NCBI GenBank assembly: GCA_034422115.1
Contig: DAOUJW010000005.1
Coordinates: 135,437-199,436 of the forward strand
Length of the DNA: 64,000 nt
Reading direction: 5' to 3'
DNA from: DAOUJW01 sp034422115
GTDB lineage: Bacteria; Chloroflexota; Dehalococcoidia; Lucifugimonadales; UBA2985
Under the pieces are notes generated by a model. The model was not told where the DNA came from, did no database searches, and saw only the letters and a program-made list of their open reading frames with translations. The position numbers and the translations under genes were made by a program. Positions 44,225 to 52,274 of this stretch are shown here, piece after piece (within the stretch, counting starts at the first letter, position 1; every line of letters starts with the position of its first letter).

Positions 44225-44704
44225 TTACAAGAGCCTATGATAATTGAAGTTTACAGCGCTTCCTGGAGCATTGCGGACGACAGCATCGTACAAGATCGAG
44301 TCCACGGTCAGCAGAGGAACTTCTGAAGAGACCAACTCCAAAAGGGCCGCGTCGGTGAGGCCGAGACGGACAAATATACTGTTACTTGACGCTTGGGCAC
44401 TTGCTACCACAACTTCCCTAGAGTCTTCAATCAGAGCTCGGAGTTCTGCGAACAACCAGGACCGCTCAGGTTCCCCGTGTTGAGCAAGCAGGTTAGATGT
44501 CTCGGTAAGAGTATTTGGCGTTACGTATATTTGCTCAACCGGCGCCAACAAACCTAGAAGGAGTTCATAATCCTCAGGGGAGTATTGCTTCGTCCGATTG
44601 TGCTTGGCGATCAGGTCCTGCCCTACACTACCCACCACCAGGAGCACAAGTAGATTCGCATCTATGAAGTAGCCATCCCGAGTCCTCAGCTCATCTGGGT
44701 TCAT
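44225..44704 (-). CDS. PIN-domain protein
   Basis: A 159-residue PIN-like ribonuclease. Acidic positions fit the fold: GYFIDANLLVLLVVG (first Asp), TPNTLTETSNLL (Glu), RLGLTDAALLELV (Asp) and LLTVDSILYDAV (late Asp). Many such proteins are VapC-type toxins that cut tRNA or rRNA. It overlaps the upstream small gene by 14 bases, the arrangement of toxin-antitoxin operons, although the partner is not a recognised antitoxin. Confidence 0.75.
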   Translation of the reverse strand: MNPDELRTRDGYFIDANLLVLLVVGSVGQDLIAKHNRTKQYSPEDYELLLGLLAPVEQIYVTPNTLTETSNLLAQHGEPERSWLFAELRALIEDSREVVVASAQASSNSIFVRLGLTDAALLELVSSEVPLLTVDSILYDAVVRNAPGSAVNFNYHRLL

Positions 44705-44972
44705 TCAACATTCGGTCAGTAAGAGACTCCACACGTCCACTATGATCATTGATGCAGATAACCTTGTAAGAGCGCAAAGTTCGTAGGTCTCCAACTCGAG
44801 CAGCGTACGCGTTTCGGTTGTTCCAAGGGCGAGAGAAGCCAATGGTGATCTTCCAGTTATTCGAATCTTCGTTATACACCACCTCTTCCAAACCGACAAA
44901 GGTGATTTCCTCGCCATCGAATAACTCTGCAATGTAGTCTTTCGCTGTTCGCACCGCTTCCTTAACGTCCAT
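44691..44972 (-). CDS. Hypothetical protein, partner of PIN gene
   Basis: A 93-residue protein: MDVKEAVRTAKDYIAELFDG, then FVGLEEVVYNEDSNNWKITI and GFSRPW. It is acidic at the N-terminus and beta-rich in the middle. No DNA-binding fold is seen. ATG 44972 has GGAGGG 6 bases upstream, better than an in-frame start at 44990. Overlap with the PIN gene suggests a joint function, perhaps as antitoxin. Confidence 0.55.
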   Translation of the reverse strand: MDVKEAVRTAKDYIAELFDGEEITFVGLEEVVYNEDSNNWKITIGFSRPWNNRNAYAARVGDLRTLRSYKVICINDHSGRVESLTDRMLNEPR

Positions 44973-45030
44973 GAAACCCTCCGGCCTCATTGTATCACAC
45001 GCAAGTTAGCAGCCGCGCGCCATACAAACC

Positions 45031-45066
45031 AAGAAGGGCAGTACCCGTACGGGTACTGCCCTTCTT
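45031..45066. terminator. Perfect 36-base palindrome, bidirectional terminator
   Basis: Both arms are 18 bases and perfectly complementary: AAGAAGGGCAGTACCCGT and its reverse complement. It lies 20 bases after the acyl-CoA dehydrogenase stop codon (leftward) and beyond the start of the leftward hypothetical gene. The arm ends with CTTCTT, giving a short pyrimidine stretch in either direction. A terminator is the simplest reading. Confidence 0.7.
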
Positions 45067-45086
45067 CTGCGTTCGGAAGCTTAGAG

Positions 45087-46328
45087 CTAGCTGCCGAGGT
45101 TGGTCGCCGTGGAGGCGGTGGGAGCCGCCCTCTCCTGGGTGCGGCTGATGCCAATCCGCCGCGCCAGGATGACCTTGGCGATGTTGGTACTGCCGCCGGC
45201 GTGGCGCTGGCCCGCCGTGGAGCGCTGGTTCACCTCGTGCATTCCGCCCTCAGGAGCGTTGGGCTCCTTGGTGTTGAGGAAGGCGTACAGCCCCATAACG
45301 TCCCGGAACCTTCGGGAGTTCCGCAGGTCGGACTCTCTGCTGTGGACGTTGGTGTAGTTGTTCTCGCCCCTCATCTCCATGCGGTTCTGGTACATCCAGT
45401 AGGTCTGCCGCTGGAAAAGGTTCTGGACGTGGGCGTCGATCACGGCGTCCATGGCCTGCTGCTGGACAATGGGGTCGCAGCCCAGCTTCCCGCCGTCGTG
45501 GTCGGTCTCCTTCACGTAGTTGACAAAGCTGTCCACGTTGTCGTCTCTGGGGAATGCCCGACCGCGGCCGCCGTGCTCGGCCTCCAGCAGCGTCTGCATG
45601 ACCTGCCAGCCCTGGTGGTCGCCGCCGATCATGTGGTCGGCGGGCACTCGCACGTTGTCCATGAAGATGGCCTTCTGTCCCGGCCCCGGGGAGCGACCCG
45701 AGGAAGGAAGCAGGTCCATTGCCCTGATCTCCAGGCCCTCCACGTTGTTGGGCACCATGAAGAAGCCCAGGTTGCGGTGTCGGGGAGCCTCCGGGTCGGT
45801 CATCATCACGCCGGGGTAGTAGTCCTCATCACCCCAGCAGCTGATGAATACGTTCTGGCCGGTGAGCAGCCAGTCGTCGCCGTCGCGTACCGCCCTGCCC
45901 TGGACGTTGGCCAGGTCAGCGCCACCCTGTGGCTCGGTCAGTCGCTGGTGGGTCTTCTTCTCCCCCTTCATGAAGGGAACGAGGAACTTCTGCTTCTGCT
46001 CCTCCGTACCCCAGACCATAATGCTGCCGAAGGAGTAGGTGTTGCCGTATGAGCGGGGCGCCCTGGCCCTGGCGAACTCCTCGTCAAGAATGGTCTCGTG
46101 GTCAGCGGTAAGCCCGCCGCCGCCGTACTCCTTGGGATACGTGGGATACAGCCAGCCCTTCCTTCCCAACTCCAGATGCTTCTCCGCCCAGAAAGTCCGC
46201 ATCTCCTGGGTCGTGTCGTTGGGATCGATGGGCAGCTTCATGTTCTCCGGAGTATTCTCATCCAGCCAGGCGCGGACCTCCTTCCGGAATGCCTCCTGTT
46301 CCGGCGTATAGGGCAGTGAAAAGTCCAT
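45087..46328 (-). CDS. Acyl-CoA dehydrogenase
   Basis: A 413-residue flavoprotein that introduces a double bond into an acyl-CoA. Features in order: FSLPYTPEQEAFRKEVRAWL, YPKEYGGGGLTADHETILDE, the flavin-binding RLTEPQGGADLANVQGRAV (usual TEPxxGSD), FISCWGDEDYY, VRVPADHMIGGDHQGWQVMQ and the C-terminal helical domain. The C-terminal tail (AAPTASTATNLGS) is short of the usual end. I start at ATG 46328 because AGGAGG precedes it; the open frame continues upstream without family similarity. It is divergent from the selenoprotein gene. Confidence 0.92.
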   Translation of the reverse strand: MDFSLPYTPEQEAFRKEVRAWLDENTPENMKLPIDPNDTTQEMRTFWAEKHLELGRKGWLYPTYPKEYGGGGLTADHETILDEEFARARAPRSYGNTYSFGSIMVWGTEEQKQKFLVPFMKGEKKTHQRLTEPQGGADLANVQGRAVRDGDDWLLTGQNVFISCWGDEDYYPGVMMTDPEAPRHRNLGFFMVPNNVEGLEIRAMDLLPSSGRSPGPGQKAIFMDNVRVPADHMIGGDHQGWQVMQTLLEAEHGGRGRAFPRDDNVDSFVNYVKETDHDGGKLGCDPIVQQQAMDAVIDAHVQNLFQRQTYWMYQNRMEMRGENNYTNVHSRESDLRNSRRFRDVMGLYAFLNTKEPNAPEGGMHEVNQRSTAGQRHAGGSTNIAKVILARRIGISRTQERAAPTASTATNLGS

Positions 46329-46529
46329 GTCAACCTCCTTTTCTCCTAGTACTCTCCCGCTATTCTTCTCCACCCTGAGAGTATCTGCCCTGTAGTATAC
46401 CACGATATTGCGCAAACTCAAGCGCGAATTCGGCCTTTTCAGCGACGATTGAGCAGTACGCGCCCGCGAGATGCGCGGATTATACGACGGACGTTGAGGC
46501 GGATGGACGCTGTAGGGTATCATAGACGT

Positions 46530-47843
46530 ATGCGCAAAGCAGTCCTTTGGCTCGCCGTAGGCATCATCTCGATAGCGACGGCGGTGGCGTGCGGCTCCGA
46601 GGAGCCGACCGCGACCACGGCCCCTACCTCGACGCCGGCACCCACCGCGACGGCTGTGCCCCAGCCAACGGAGGCCCCCACACCCACGCCGGAGCCCCGC
46701 GAGACGCCCGCGCCTCCCGCCACCCAGCCACCCACCCCAACCCCTGAGCCGGAAGCGCCGCCCAGCGCGGAGGTCGGGGACATGGCCCCCGGCTTCACCC
46801 TGCCCTCCGCCTCCGGCGCTGACGTGTCGCTGGACTCCTACCGGGGCGACAAGAGCGTGGTGCTGGTCTACTACAGAGGCTCCTTCTGAGGGTTCTGCCA
46901 CGATCAGCTCGTTGAGCTGACAGAGGCCCACGAGGACATCAAGGCGCTCAACGCCGAAATCCTGGCCGTAAGCGTGAACGACCTCCAGGACGCCCTCGCC
47001 GTGGTCGGTGAGTGGCAAGTCACCTTCCCGGTCCTGTACGACGCGTCAACAGAAGTGACCCGGTCATACACGGTCTACGACCTCCTGGACGACGGCCTTG
47101 CCACGCCTTCAATGTTCATCATCGACGCGGAGGGGATTATCAGGTGGAAGTACATAGGCACGTCCGCGGGCGACCGGCCTGCCCTCTCCACCATCAAGGA
47201 GCAACTGGCCGCCTTGACGCCCGTGGAGCCGACTCCGACCCCTGAGTCAACGGCAATGCCGGAGCCTACCGCCACTCCCGCGCCAACGGCGGAACCCACC
47301 GCGACTCCTGAACCCACGACAACGCCGGAGCCTACCGCCACTCCCGCGCCAACGGCAACGCCGGAGCCAACCGCCACTCCGGTGCCCACTGGAACGAACG
47401 TCGGACAGTTGGCGCCCGTGTTCACGCTGCCGTCCTCCGCCGGAGTGGACGTCACCCTGGAGTCCTTCAGGGGTAACAAGCAGGTTGTCCTGGTCTTCTA
47501 CAGAGGGTTCTGGTGAAGTGTCTGCAGCGCTCAGCTAGGTAAGCTGGCAAGCAGATACAGCGACTTTACAAACCTGAACGCGGAGGTAATTGCAGTCAGC
47601 GTCGACAATCTGCAGGGCCACGCGGCGGTGGTAGAGCAGCGGGGCATCCCCTTTCCGGTACTTTACGACACCTCCGCCCAAGTGCCGCGGACGTACGGAG
47701 TATACAACCTCCTCGGCGACGGCTTCGTCACACCGGCTACATACATCCTGGACGCGAATGGCGTGATTACGTGGAAGTATGTCGCAAGTCGGACCTACGA
47801 CCACGCTTCAGTCTCAAGAATCCTGGGACAGCTGAGCGAGTAG
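46530..47843 (+). CDS. Lipoprotein with two peroxiredoxin-like domains and two in-frame TGA (Sec) codons
   Basis: A 437-codon frame broken only by TGA at 46887 and 47514. Residues 1-20 are a signal peptide ending TAVA before Cys21, a lipoprotein cleavage site. A Pro/Thr-rich stalk follows, then an AhpC/TSA-type domain (about 84-225), a second Pro/Thr/Glu-rich linker and a second homologous domain (about 300-437). Each domain has VGDMAPGFTLPS or VGQLAPVFTLPS, then RGSF-U-GFC (Sec120, Cys123) and RGFW-U-SVC (Sec329, Cys332), with FPVLYDAS/FPVLYDTS and WKY later. TGA sits where this family has the Cys of CxxC. Both TGA codons are followed by similar hairpins. The frame shows no other stop. A membrane-anchored thiol peroxidase-like role on the outer face is likely. 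Confidence 0.85.
46887..46924 (+). promoter_or_regulatory. SECIS-like hairpin 1
   Basis: After the TGA at 46887-46889, CAGCTC and GAGCTG (46905-46910 and 46914-46919) pair perfectly around a GTT loop, with an outer TCTG/CAGA stem (46894-46897 with 46921-46924). The loop lies about 22 bases after the TGA, inside the range of bacterial SECIS elements, which bind SelB through G and U residues of the loop. Confidence 0.6.
47514..47555 (+). promoter_or_regulatory. SECIS-like hairpin 2
   Basis: After the TGA at 47514-47516, CAGCT and AGCTG (47532-47536 and 47542-47546) pair around the loop AGGTA, and TCTGC/GCAGA (47521-47525 with 47551-47555) form an outer stem. The loop contains GGU, seen in some bacterial SECIS loops, about 21-25 bases after the TGA. 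The layout matches hairpin 1. Confidence 0.6.
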
Positions 47844-47859
47844 GCGAATCCCTGCCTGC

Positions 47860-48507
47860 TCAAGATACCAAATACCAGTCTTCAGGAATCTCAGGGACGG
47901 GCCAACCGGCGTCGGGCCTCCAGGCCTCCCAGCCATCGCAGAAGGGCGAATCGTTGCGCTCTATCGCGGCAGCCATCCTCTCGCCCTCCGCCCTTATCGA
48001 CGCCGCCTGCTCACGGGTGAAGAACCCGCGCTCCACAAGCGCCAGAAAGTCGTCCTCGTCCTTCCAGTTCCAGGTCAGGTCCGGACCCGCAACGATGTCC
48101 AGTACCTGGTCCTGAACGAGAATCCCGCGGGGCGTTCTCGTGATCGGCTCTTGCAGGTTGACGTACCAGAACAGAAACTCCCACTCCGGCGACCAGAAGA
48201 GCCACACCGAGTGCGCCGCGCCGGGCGGCGTGAGGGTGAGCACGTGGCGGCTTCCCGACACCCTCCGCTCCAGAGGAGGGAGCTCGGCAGACATCAGTAT
48301 GTCCACCCGCTCCGGCAAGGTCAGAGTATTGCGGTTCCTGGAGATGGTTGTGGCGGAGTGATACGGCGCTCCCGGGTGGGTGTAGAGGGCAAGGCGCGCC
48401 GGGCTGTCTTCAACCACGGTCACAGGCCGGGCGGTAATTAGCTTCCCCAGCCACAGGTCCTGCTGAATGATCTGTTGCCCCGCCTGCCAGTGGCAATGAG
48501 TTGTCAC
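47860..48507 (-). CDS. DUF402-domain protein
   Basis: A 215-residue protein of the DUF402 group, which includes nucleoside di- and triphosphate hydrolases and FomD-like proteins. Matching blocks are FWYVNLQEPITRTPRGILVQ, then DQVLDIVAGPDLTWNWKDED and DFLALVERGFFTREQAASIR. The N-terminal part (ITARPVTVVEDSPARLALYT) fits related proteins. I start at GTG 48507, preceded by AGAGG; further upstream the frame is not family-like. It is convergent with the selenoprotein gene, 16 bases apart. Confidence 0.8.
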   Translation of the reverse strand: MTTHCHWQAGQQIIQQDLWLGKLITARPVTVVEDSPARLALYTHPGAPYHSATTISRNRNTLTLPERVDILMSAELPPLERRVSGSRHVLTLTPPGAAHSVWLFWSPEWEFLFWYVNLQEPITRTPRGILVQDQVLDIVAGPDLTWNWKDEDDFLALVERGFFTREQAASIRAEGERMAAAIERNDSPFCDGWEAWRPDAGWPVPEIPEDWYLVS

Positions 48508-48885
48508 AGAATTGCCTCTACAGTCTTGTGAGGTAGGCTTGGTGTCAGTGGGACTGCATAATACCACGTCTCGGCATGAAACTGCCTCAGGCGTGTGGAG
48601 TCCAACATCACTACGCAACTTGTGTATTCTCTATACGTGTTGGTAACGCCTACGGGTAACGCCTACGTCGGTTGGAGCATCACTCCTTACCGTTCGTGGT
48701 GAGCCTGTCGAACCAGAGCGGGAGGACTGCGGGCTTAGTTGCTACCGCTCATACTTCGACAAGCTCAGCATGAGCGGCATCGTTCACTATAACCAACGCC
48801 TGTAGAGCATACCCGCAACTCTCCCCCTTCCCCGCCCTACCCTCTTGGCGTATCATTGGCTCATGCAATTTGACTGCGAGGTCCA
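48508..48885. other. Gene-free stretch holding a repeat
   Basis: About 378 bases between divergent genes. It contains the dispersed inverted repeat at 48690-48777 and a short tandem CCTACGG/CCTACGT pair near 48650-48670. Nothing else coding is visible; promoters of the DUF402 and MFS genes probably lie here. Confidence 0.5.
48690..48777. repeat. Dispersed inverted-repeat element, copy 2
   Basis: An 88-base element carrying GAGCCTGTCGAACC on one arm and TTCGACAAGCTCAGC with ATGAGCGG on the other, the same pattern as 37933-38021. Loop sequences differ between the copies. Confidence 0.72.
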
Positions 48886-50211
48886 ATGGCAAGCGCCGAT
48901 TGGGTAGCAAGTAAAGTCATCGGCAAGCCGTTCTTCTACGGCTGGCTGATTGTCCTCATAACCTTCACCACCGCCATGACCACCGCGGGAATCAGCGGCT
49001 ACGGCCTCTCCTTCTTCATTGTTCCAATGAGCGAGGACCTGGGCATCTCCCGGACGGAGTTCTCGGCCATTGCGGTGTTCCGCCTCGCGCTCCTCCCCGT
49101 GCTCCCCTTCCTGGGAGTGCTGGTGGACAGAAAACACGGCCCCCGGCTGCTGGTGACCGTAGGCAGCATAATCTCGGGCCTGGTGCTCATGTCCACCTCC
49201 CTGGTGCAGGAGCTGTGGCACTTCTACCTGCTGTACGGCGTGATATTCGGGCTTGCCATGTTCAGCATGGGCGGCCAGCTGGTGGGGCCGGCGGTCATCT
49301 CCAAGTGGTTCATCAGGAAGCGCGGCCGTGCCATGGCCATCGGCACTATGGGCATATCCACCGGCGGCTTCATCATCGCGCCAATGGCCGGGTGGTTTGT
49401 GGGCGAATTCGGGTGGCGCACGGCGTGGGTGTTCCTGGGCATATTCATGATGGTCGCCATAACGCCTATGGCGGCGCTGTTCATGCGACGACAGCCGGAG
49501 GACATCGGCCTTCTGCCGGACGGCGACGCGCCCGAAGGAGCGACCGGCGGGGGCGGACCGGGCCGCGGCGGGGCCGCCGACGAGTACCCCTGGACCGTCC
49601 GAGAGGCGTTCAGGACCAGGGCCCTCTGGATAATGATGGGCGTACAGTCGCTGGGCAGCATGGGTCTAATGCCCGTCATCTTCCACCAGGTGGCCTACAT
49701 CCAGGACAAGGACTTCAGCCTGGCAACCGCCACGGCAGTGGCTGCAACCGTGGCCTTCTTCGCCATAGTCGCCAAGCCGCTATGGGGGTTCGTGGCTGAG
49801 CACATTCATGTGCGGTGGGTCATACCAATGTGCGTCATACCGGCGGGCGTGTCGCTGTTCGCGCTGATTGTTGCCGAGAACCTGACAATGCTCTACGTCT
49901 ACGCCGTGTTTCACGGCCTAACCATGGGCGGATGGCCGACTATCGCCAACGTGGCATGGGCCTCCTACTTCGGGCGGCAGCACCAGGGCGCTATCCGGGG
50001 ATTCGTGACGCCAGTGGGCAACATGATGGGCGCGGCCAGCCCGGTGCTGGGCGGCATAATGTGGGACAGGTACGGCAACTACGACCTGTCATTCCTCATC
50101 TTCGGGTCTGCCTGGATACTCTGCGGCCTCCTGATGCTTGCGGCCGTGCCCCCCAAGCCGCCCGCGAAGGCCGACGCCGGAGGACAGCATATAGCTGCAG
50201 GCGCGGCATAG
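48886..50211 (+). CDS. MFS transporter
   Basis: A 441-residue MFS permease with 12 membrane helices. The loop 2-3 region is VLVDRKHGPRLLVTVG, a normal D-R/K-x-G-x-R signature; GKWFIRKRGRAMAIGTMGIS-like KWFIRKRGRAMAIG follows. The central loop has GGGGPGRGGAADEYPWTVRE. The overall look is of monocarboxylate/oxalate-formate-type MFS proteins, which would suit the organic-acid CoA-transferases in the region, but the substrate is not shown. The N-terminal helix follows a short polar start (ASADWVASKVIGKPF). Confidence 0.88.
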   Translation: MASADWVASKVIGKPFFYGWLIVLITFTTAMTTAGISGYGLSFFIVPMSEDLGISRTEFSAIAVFRLALLPVLPFLGVLVDRKHGPRLLVTVGSIISGLVLMSTSLVQELWHFYLLYGVIFGLAMFSMGGQLVGPAVISKWFIRKRGRAMAIGTMGISTGGFIIAPMAGWFVGEFGWRTAWVFLGIFMMVAITPMAALFMRRQPEDIGLLPDGDAPEGATGGGGPGRGGAADEYPWTVREAFRTRALWIMMGVQSLGSMGLMPVIFHQVAYIQDKDFSLATATAVAATVAFFAIVAKPLWGFVAEHIHVRWVIPMCVIPAGVSLFALIVAENLTMLYVYAVFHGLTMGGWPTIANVAWASYFGRQHQGAIRGFVTPVGNMMGAASPVLGGIMWDRYGNYDLSFLIFGSAWILCGLLMLAAVPPKPPAKADAGGQHIAAGAA

Positions 50212-50296
50212 CAGTTCCCAGAGTCTGGCAGTGCCCCCCGTGTCGGTTTAGCCTTGCTCCCTAAGTTCGTGCTTGCTTCGTTAAACCCATTCGCTC

Positions 50297-50881
50297 TCAA
50301 GCGTTATCAATTGCATGGTTGACTGCAAACAGCAATAGCGTAAAAGCTATGAGAAAAACAAAAGGTATTAGGCTTAACCAGGGCAGAAGAACCCCGCCCC
50401 GGGAATGAATGGACCCGGCATCGCTCGCCCGAAGGAGGATTACAAGCGACCCTATCCACACAATCAAGTTTAGAGTGAGCAATGCAGGATTCAACCTTTT
50501 CGAGAGGGTATCTGCTGCTTCGAATGGAAGATGTGAGTCATAGAAAGAGAAGACTGTTGCTGAATAGGCAAGAGCGAGCGGGCCAAGCAGCCACAAGCCG
50601 TATACTATTCCGTATGTTGAACGAACGATACGAGTCGGAATCTCCTTATCCAGAAGCCGGAATATCAAGTAAATTGCGGGGAATAAGAGCAACGGAGAGT
50701 ACAATGAGCCGGCCGCAAAGTGGCGGACCACGCTATATCCACGCCTCCAGGCGATAAAGCCACAGAGCGGCCCGACGACAGGTATACAGAATACTCCGAC
50801 CACAAGAAGGAGAATGACCAAAGCAACCGCGGCTGTGCCCAAAAAAACCAGGAAAAATGCGATAAAAGCTTGGTTCTCCAT
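50297..50881 (-). CDS. Hypothetical multi-pass membrane protein
   Basis: A 194-residue protein with about five to six membrane helices. YSPLLLFPAIYLIFRLLDKE, then IPTRIVRSTYGIVYGLWLLG, matches the middle of the protein at 37182-37718 in order of Leu, Pro, Tyr and the following IP/VPR motif; the two are diverged paralogs of an unknown family. Codon use is AT-richer than the adjacent genes. Confidence 0.6.
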   Translation of the reverse strand: MENQAFIAFFLVFLGTAAVALVILLLVVGVFCIPVVGPLCGFIAWRRGYSVVRHFAAGSLYSPLLLFPAIYLIFRLLDKEIPTRIVRSTYGIVYGLWLLGPLALAYSATVFSFYDSHLPFEAADTLSKRLNPALLTLNLIVWIGSLVILLRASDAGSIHSRGGVLLPWLSLIPFVFLIAFTLLLFAVNHAIDNA

Positions 50882-51042
50882 TATGATGAACAGGCGGAGC
50901 CCGGCGTTACACTAATTGCCCATGATTCAGGGTTGTGCAATCGGCTCATCCCGGGCATTGCAGGAATAGTAACTAACACCCCAAGTAACCTGCTGATGAT
51001 ACGCGCTGGCGTAATCAAGGACACGTACACGGAACTCCCCTA

Positions 51043-51057
51043 GTATACATCGTATAC
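51043..51057. promoter_or_regulatory. Palindromic operator-like site
   Basis: GTATAC-ATC-GTATAC, two self-complementary hexamers three bases apart, about 130 bases before the alcohol dehydrogenase ATG. It could bind a dimeric repressor; no regulator gene is adjacent. Confidence 0.3.
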
Positions 51058-51148
51058 AGCGTCTTTGAATGAGAGATTTGCCGTTACTCTAGCAGATGTT
51101 ACCGTGCACCCAGTCGCTTAGTAGCTGGTGGAATCCCGCTTGCGCCGT

Positions 51149-51156
51149 GCTATAAT
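51149..51156 (+). promoter_or_regulatory. Extended -10 promoter element
   Basis: TGCTATAAT within CGTGCTATAATG, about 33 bases before the ATG of the alcohol dehydrogenase gene. The -35 region is not conserved. The element is the same as that before 9211. Confidence 0.55.
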
Positions 51157-51188
51157 GTCCTGAAGCTTTCCCCCTTGGAAGGAGTGCA

Positions 51189-52274
51189 ATGAAGGCAGCA
51201 GTTTTTCACGCGGCGCACACTCCTCTGACCATTGAAGAGGTCAACTTCGACAGCCCCATGCCCAGGGAGGTGGTAGTCCGCACGGCCGCGAGCGGCGTGT
51301 GCCACAGCGACCTCCACTACCTGGACGGAATATCCAACACCACGCCTCCGGCCATCCTGGGCCATGAGGCCGCGGGCGTCGTTGAAGCGGTGGGCGACCA
51401 GGTCACCTACCTCAAGCCCGGCGATCACGTCATTTCGTGCCTGTCCGTCTTCTGCGGGACGTGCCACCAGTGCCTGACCGGGCACCCCAACCGTTGTTCC
51501 CAGCGACCCCGGCGCACAGAGACTGACCCGCCGCGCCTCAGCTTTGCCACAAGCGGCGACACCGTCAACCAGGTCTTCAACCTCTCCAGCTTCGCTGAGC
51601 GGATGCTGGTGCACGAGAACGCCCTGGTCAAGATAGACGACGACATGCCGCTGGACTGCGCCGCCCTTATCGGATGCGGCGTCATCACCGGCGTGGGGGC
51701 GGTCATCAACACCGCCAAGATTGAGCCGGGATGCACCGTCGCCGTGTTCGGCCTTGGGGGCGTCGGCCTCTCAGCCGTGCAGGGCGCGCGCATAGCAGGA
51801 GCGCGCCAGATCATCGCCGTCGATGTCGTGGAACCCAAGCTCAAGTACGCCCTGGACATGGGCGCAACCCACGTGGTGGACGCATCGTCCCAGGACCCCG
51901 TGGAGGCCATCCAGAACCTCACCGGCGGCGGAGCAGACTACTCCTTTGAGGCCATTGGCTCAAAGACCGCCGCCGAGCAGTGCTTCAACTGCCTGACGCC
52001 CGGGGGCACGGCAACCGTCATCGGCATAATTCCCACGGGGCACAAGGTGGAGATTGAGGGGCGGATGTTCCTCAGCGAGCGCAAGATACAGGGCAGCGGC
52101 ATGGGCTCCAACAGGTTCCGCACGGACATGCCCCGGCTCATTGACTTCTATAGACAGGGCCGCCTGCTGCTGGACGAGATGATCACCCGCCGCGGCCGCC
52201 TGGAGGACGTGAACGAGGCCTTCCGCGCAATGAAAGCCGGAGAGGTGGCCCGCTCCGTCTTGATGTTCAACTAG
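51189..52274 (+). CDS. Zinc-dependent alcohol dehydrogenase
   Basis: A 361-residue medium-chain dehydrogenase/reductase with both zinc sites: catalytic Cys38 (GVCHSD), His59-Glu60 (GHEAAG) and the Cys in ALIGCGVITG, and structural Cys89, 92, 95, 103 (CGTCHQCLTGHPNRC). The NAD-binding Rossmann motif is GLGGVGLSAVQGARIAGA. The pattern is that of class III-like or long-chain alcohol and formaldehyde dehydrogenases. AAGGAG precedes the ATG. It probably oxidises an alcohol to an aldehyde in the catabolic network. Confidence 0.92.
   Translation: MKAAVFHAAHTPLTIEEVNFDSPMPREVVVRTAASGVCHSDLHYLDGISNTTPPAILGHEAAGVVEAVGDQVTYLKPGDHVISCLSVFCGTCHQCLTGHPNRCSQRPRRTETDPPRLSFATSGDTVNQVFNLSSFAERMLVHENALVKIDDDMPLDCAALIGCGVITGVGAVINTAKIEPGCTVAVFGLGGVGLSAVQGARIAGARQIIAVDVVEPKLKYALDMGATHVVDASSQDPVEAIQNLTGGGADYSFEAIGSKTAAEQCFNCLTPGGTATVIGIIPTGHKVEIEGRMFLSERKIQGSGMGSNRFRTDMPRLIDFYRQGRLLLDEMITRRGRLEDVNEAFRAMKAGEVARSVLMFN

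Larger units (their letters stand above)
50882..51188. other. Intergenic stretch with regulatory-looking sites
   Basis: About 307 bases between divergent genes. It contains the repeat GTATAC-ATC-GTATAC at 51043-51057 and an extended -10 at 51149-51156. No gene is visible. Confidence 0.5.

Noticed and set aside
46530..46889. Selenoprotein region as three separate broken genes or a pseudogene
   Set aside because: All segments are in one frame, contain no other stop codon or shift, and the only breaks are TGA codons at equivalent redox positions of two homologous domains.
46329..47018. N-terminal extension of the acyl-CoA dehydrogenase
   Set aside because: The frame continues upstream of ATG 46328, but it has low-complexity arginine/glycine-rich sequence and overlaps the selenoprotein gene on the other strand. 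AGGAGG before ATG 46328 fixes the start.
46887..47516. Reassignment of TGA to tryptophan in this organism
   Set aside because: Many intact genes in the window end at TGA exactly at the expected end of their families, for example those ending at 689 and 2181.
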